NCBI GenBank assembly: GCA_965365655.1
Contig: CBDUCN010000252.1
Location: 1 to 7,851, forward strand
Direction of reading: 5' to 3'
DNA from: JBFHNV01 sp965365655
Lineage (GTDB): Bacteria > Pseudomonadota > Gammaproteobacteria > HK1
Length of the DNA: 7,851 nt
Shown here: positions 5,793 through 7,851 of the stretch, piece by piece
Layout: every line of letters begins with the position of its first letter
Position numbering within the stretch: position 1 is the stretch's first letter
Program-made: the position numbers and the translations under genes
Notes under the pieces: generated by a model
What the model was told of the DNA's origin: nothing
The model's input: the letters and a program-made list of their open reading frames with translations, nothing else
The model's database searches: none

Positions 5793-6635
5793 CTACTCGG
5801 GCACCAGCCAGCGCACCCGCGTGCCCCCGTGCGCGTCCGGCGCGAGCGCGCGCCACAGCCACTCGAGCCAGCCCGGCGCCTCGGCGTCGAGACCGAACGG
5901 CGGATTCACGACCACCAGCCCGCAGCCGCGCAGGCTCTCGCGCCACGCCGGCGGGTGCAGCGACAGCTCGAGCTGCAGGATGCGGCGCACGCCGCTGCCG
6001 GCGAGCGACGCCTCGAAGCGCGCCATCGAGCGCGCGTCCATCAGCGGATACCACGCCGCGAGCACGCCGGTGGCCCAGCGCCGGTGCGCCGCCTGCAGGT
6101 CCTGCGCGACGCGCGAGAACTCCCCGGCACGATCGTAGGGCGGATCCACCAGCACCAGGCCGCGCCGCTCGCGGGGCGGCAGGAAGGCCTTGAGCGCCGC
6201 GGACGCGTCCAGGTGGTGCACGCCCACCCGCGCATCGCGCCGGAAGAAGGACTTCAGCGCCGCGCAGTCGTCGCCGTTCAGCTCCGAGAGCACGAGCCTG
6301 TCCGCCGCGCGCAGCAGGCCCGCCGCGACGGCGGGCGAGCCAGGGTAGTGCGTGAGCCGCGGGCCCGGGTTGTGGGCACGCACGAGGTCCAGCCACGGCG
6401 CGAGCGCCTGCGGCGCGTCGCCGCGATCCCATACCCGCGCGATGCCCTGCGCGTGCTCCGCGTTCTTGCGCGACCAGGGGTGTGACAGGTCGTAGACGCC
6501 GAGGCCGGCGTGGGTGTCCACGTACGCGAGCGGCGCGTCCTTGCGGGTGAGCAGCGCGAGCAGCCGCGCGAGCGCCGCGTGCTTGAACACGTCGGCGAAG
6601 TTGCCGGCGTGGAAGCGGTGACGGTACGACAGCAC
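5793..6635 (-). CDS. rlmJ: 23S rRNA (adenine-2030-N6)-methyltransferase RlmJ
   Basis: RlmJ (formerly YhiR) uses S-adenosylmethionine to methylate N6 of A2030 in 23S rRNA before ribosome assembly. The protein is 280 residues, the normal length. It begins MLSYRHRFHAGNFADVFKHA, nearly the E. coli RlmJ start. It has the SAM-binding YVDTHAGLGVYDL (38-50), the YPGSP block (97-101), the acidic LSELN (116-120) and the N6-adenine catalytic motif DPPY at 164-167, plus a conserved NPPFGLD near the end (244-250). The start is GTG at 6635; conservation right from the first residues rules out a later start. No Shine-Dalgarno precedes it, and it begins 15 bases after the stop of the upstream pyrophosphohydrolase gene, so it is probably cotranscribed and translationally coupled. 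It belongs to the Rossmann-fold methyltransferases but the N-terminal motif separates it from DNA adenine methylases. Confidence 0.95.
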   Translation of the reverse strand: MLSYRHRFHAGNFADVFKHAALARLLALLTRKDAPLAYVDTHAGLGVYDLSHPWSRKNAEHAQGIARVWDRGDAPQALAPWLDLVRAHNPGPRLTHYPGSPAVAAGLLRAADRLVLSELNGDDCAALKSFFRRDARVGVHHLDASAALKAFLPPRERRGLVLVDPPYDRAGEFSRVAQDLQAAHRRWATGVLAAWYPLMDARSMARFEASLAGSGVRRILQLELSLHPPAWRESLRGCGLVVVNPPFGLDAEAPGWLEWLWRALAPDAHGGTRVRWLVPE

Positions 6636-6650
6636 GCGCGGCGCGGCGCG

Positions 6651-7007
6651 TTACAGCTTGTCGTGCTTCACGGCGCGGCCGCGGGCGAGATGCGCCGGAT
6701 AGCGTTGCTCGTTGAGCGCGAGCTTGGCAGCCGCCGCGGACAGCGGATCGATGTCAAGGCGATCGCACAGGCGCACCAGGAACAGCAGCACGTCGGCGAT
6801 CTCCATCTCCACCTCGGCGCGCACCTCCCGCGGCAGCGCCTCGCTCTCGGCCTCGGTGAGCCAGCGGAAGTGCTCGACGAGCTCGCCCGCCTCCGCGACC
6901 AGCGCCATCGCGAGATTCTTCGGGCTGTGGAACTGCTCCCAGTCGCGCTGCGCGGCGAAGCGGCGCAGCTCCGCGCGCAGCGACTCCAGCGTGGGTTGCC
7001 CGTCCAT
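6651..7007 (-). CDS. MazG-like/DCTPP1-type nucleotide pyrophosphohydrolase
   Basis: An all-alpha NTP pyrophosphatase, 118 residues, that likely hydrolyses non-canonical or excess nucleoside triphosphates (dCTP-type substrates in the animal relative DCTPP1/RS21-C6) to the monophosphate and pyrophosphate. The match to that relative is close: RDWEQFHSPKNLAMALVAEA (21-40), then GELVEHFRW, EMEIADVLLFLVRL (67-80) and QRYPAHLARG (101-110). The Mg-binding acidic residues are in place: E39 and E42 (EAGE), E69 and D72 (EIAD). The ATG at 7007 is fixed by GGAGGA (7020-7015) with a 7-base spacer; the open frame reaches 7247 but the extension is Arg-rich with no match. The gene leads a two-gene unit with rlmJ. 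No toxin-antitoxin mazEF genes are nearby, so this is not the MazG of that locus. Confidence 0.92.
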   Translation of the reverse strand: MDGQPTLESLRAELRRFAAQRDWEQFHSPKNLAMALVAEAGELVEHFRWLTEAESEALPREVRAEVEMEIADVLLFLVRLCDRLDIDPLSAAAAKLALNEQRYPAHLARGRAVKHDKL

Positions 7008-7014
7008 TCGCACG

Positions 7015-7020
7015 TCCTCC
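7015..7020 (-). promoter_or_regulatory. Shine-Dalgarno of the pyrophosphohydrolase gene
   Basis: Reads GGAGGA on the minus strand, 7 bases before ATG 7007. It fixes this start against the longer open frame, which would add 80 Arg/Pro/Gly-rich residues. Confidence 0.7.
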
Positions 7021-7061
7021 GCCCGGCGGTCGACGGGCCGCGTGGGATGGCCCGGGCGCCC

Positions 7062-7067
7062 ATTGTA
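7062..7067 (-). promoter_or_regulatory. Probable -10 box of the pyrophosphohydrolase-rlmJ unit
   Basis: TACAAT on the minus strand matches five of six positions of TATAAT and is a rare AT-rich island in this gap. Transcription would start near 7055, leaving a leader of about 48 bases. The -35 region is poor (GTCTGC at 7090-7085), so this is a moderate call. Confidence 0.5.
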
Positions 7068-7290
7068 GGGCAGCGGTGGCGGCCGCAGACGGCGCCGCGC
7101 GGACGCGGGCCCGGCCCCGCGCCGCCGGCGCCGCCGGCCTCCGCGTCGCGGACATCCCGGCGCGCGCGCCGCCTTGCTACCCTGGCGCGTGCACCGGGGC
7201 GGGCCGGCGCGGTGGCCCCGCTGAACACGGCCCGGGCGCCGGAGCACGCCCGCGGCGCCGTGCGGCGGGAGTCAACCAGGGAGCGCGCAG
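7068..7290 (+). other. Upstream region and leader of the enolase-family gene
   Basis: No coding region is supported here; open frames are GC-rich shadows. TACCCT (7178-7183) is a weak -10 candidate without a -35. Downstream, GGCGCCG (7235-7241) and CGGCGCC (7253-7259) form a perfect 7-bp stem with an 11-base loop, about 30 bases before the start codon. AGGGAG (7278-7283) is the ribosome-binding site of the next gene, with a 7-base spacer. I do not recognise a riboswitch. Confidence 0.35.
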
Positions 7291-7851
7291 ATGAGAATCA
7301 CGAAGGTCACGCCGATCCACGCCGGGCAGTTCCTGTTCGTGCGCATCGAGACCGACGCCGGCATCCACGGCGTCGGCGAGGGCGGCGCATGGGGTCACAT
7401 CGAGGCCTCCGTCACCGCGGTGCACAAGTTCGCGACGTACCTCGAGGGCAAGGACCCGCTGCCCGTCGAGCACCACTGGGCGATGATGCACCGCTTCGCG
7501 TACTTCCAGGGCCACGCGATCAACGCCGCGATCTCGGCCATCGACATCGCGCTGTGGGACATCAAGGGCAAGGCCCTGGGCGCGCCCGTCCACCAGCTGC
7601 TGGGCGGCCCGTCGCGCACGAAGGCGCGGGTGTACGGCCACGTCTACGAGAAGAACATCGATGCCGTGATCGAGGAGCTGAAGCGCAAGAAGGCCGCCGG
7701 CTTCACCGCGGTCGGTCACCTGAACCCGTTTCTCGACGAGGGCGAGGACCAGGTCTACTTCAAGCCGCACGTCGCGAAGATGCGCGACGCCATCGACAAC
7801 GTGCGGCGCATGCGCGACGCGGCCGGCGACGAGATGGATCTGTGCATCGAG
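7291..7851 (+). CDS. Enolase-superfamily (mandelate racemase/muconate lactonizing type) enzyme, N-terminal 187 residues
   Basis: Members of this superfamily abstract a proton alpha to a carboxylate, typically as sugar-acid dehydratases, racemases or cycloisomerases. The gene is cut by the right edge: the N-terminal capping domain and the first part of the barrel are seen. Landmarks are the start MRITKVTPIH, VRIETDAGIHGVGEGG (17-32), the capping-domain block AAISAIDIALWDIKGKALG (79-97) and PVHQLLGG (99-106), then the barrel beginning at about 113. The sequence resembles the D-galactonate-dehydratase-like branch, and the final residue seen, E187 (DLCIE), falls where the first metal ligand is expected. 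At the end of barrel strand 2 the protein reads GFTAVGHLNPF (137-147), with Gly-His where many relatives carry the catalytic Lys, so the usual KxK chemistry may be absent. A good ribosome-binding site (AGGGAG, 7-base spacer) supports ATG 7291. The exact substrate cannot be called. Confidence 0.88.
   Translation, partial: MRITKVTPIHAGQFLFVRIETDAGIHGVGEGGAWGHIEASVTAVHKFATYLEGKDPLPVEHHWAMMHRFAYFQGHAINAAISAIDIALWDIKGKALGAPVHQLLGGPSRTKARVYGHVYEKNIDAVIEELKRKKAAGFTAVGHLNPFLDEGEDQVYFKPHVAKMRDAIDNVRRMRDAAGDEMDLCIE

Noticed and set aside
3346..6138. 930-codon plus-strand open frame covering the transporter region and part of rlmJ
   Set aside because: It is the out-of-frame reading of the SulP gene, Arg/Ala/Gly-rich, and runs across the stop codon into antisense rlmJ.
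7076..7294. 72-codon plus-strand frame before the enolase-family gene
   Set aside because: Ala/Arg/Gly-rich with no ribosome-binding site or family match; best read as non-coding leader.

Overview
The window is a very G+C-rich (about three-quarters by eye), densely coded piece of bacterial chromosome. The RlmJ gene, which is essentially a proteobacterial family, together with a short-form phosphotransacetylase plus acetate kinase pair, points to a high-GC gamma- or betaproteobacterium. I cannot name a genus. I see no tRNA or rRNA gene, insertion sequence, CRISPR array, phage gene or attachment site.

Layout from left to right. (1) Minus strand: pta (130-1149) runs into ackA (start codon at 133, cut by the left edge) with a 4-base GTGA overlap, giving the acetyl-CoA / acetyl-phosphate / acetate node. 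(2) Divergently, on the plus strand, a 534-residue FAD-dependent GMC oxidoreductase of the choline/alcohol dehydrogenase type (1302-2906). (3) Minus strand: a small unrecognised helical gene (2851-3132) with a perfect Shine-Dalgarno. Its 3' end runs 56 bases antisense into the end of the GMC gene. (4) A 250-base divergent regulatory region holding a CRP/FNR-type palindrome, a possible -10 box and a 9-bp perfect hairpin, followed by (5) a 733-residue SulP-family anion transporter with a STAS domain and an extra C-terminal cyclic-nucleotide-binding domain (3383-5584). (6) Two GC-rich inverted repeats fill the convergent gap. (7) Minus strand: a two-gene unit, a DCTPP1/MazG-type nucleotide pyrophosphohydrolase (6651-7007) followed 15 bases later by rlmJ (5793-6635), a 23S rRNA adenine methyltransferase. 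(8) Divergently, plus strand, the first 187 codons of an enolase-superfamily (mandelate racemase / muconate lactonizing type) enzyme that runs off the right edge.

Most of this is ordinary metabolic and housekeeping content with no obvious shared pathway. The stretch most worth a second look is the transporter locus. The transporter carries its own apparently intact cyclic-nucleotide pocket, and the DNA upstream has a CRP-type half-site palindrome placed where a class II activator would sit relative to a possible -10 box. That could mean second-messenger control at both the transcriptional and the protein level. Other items of interest are the small overlapping gene and the enolase-family enzyme, which lacks the usual strand-2 lysine.
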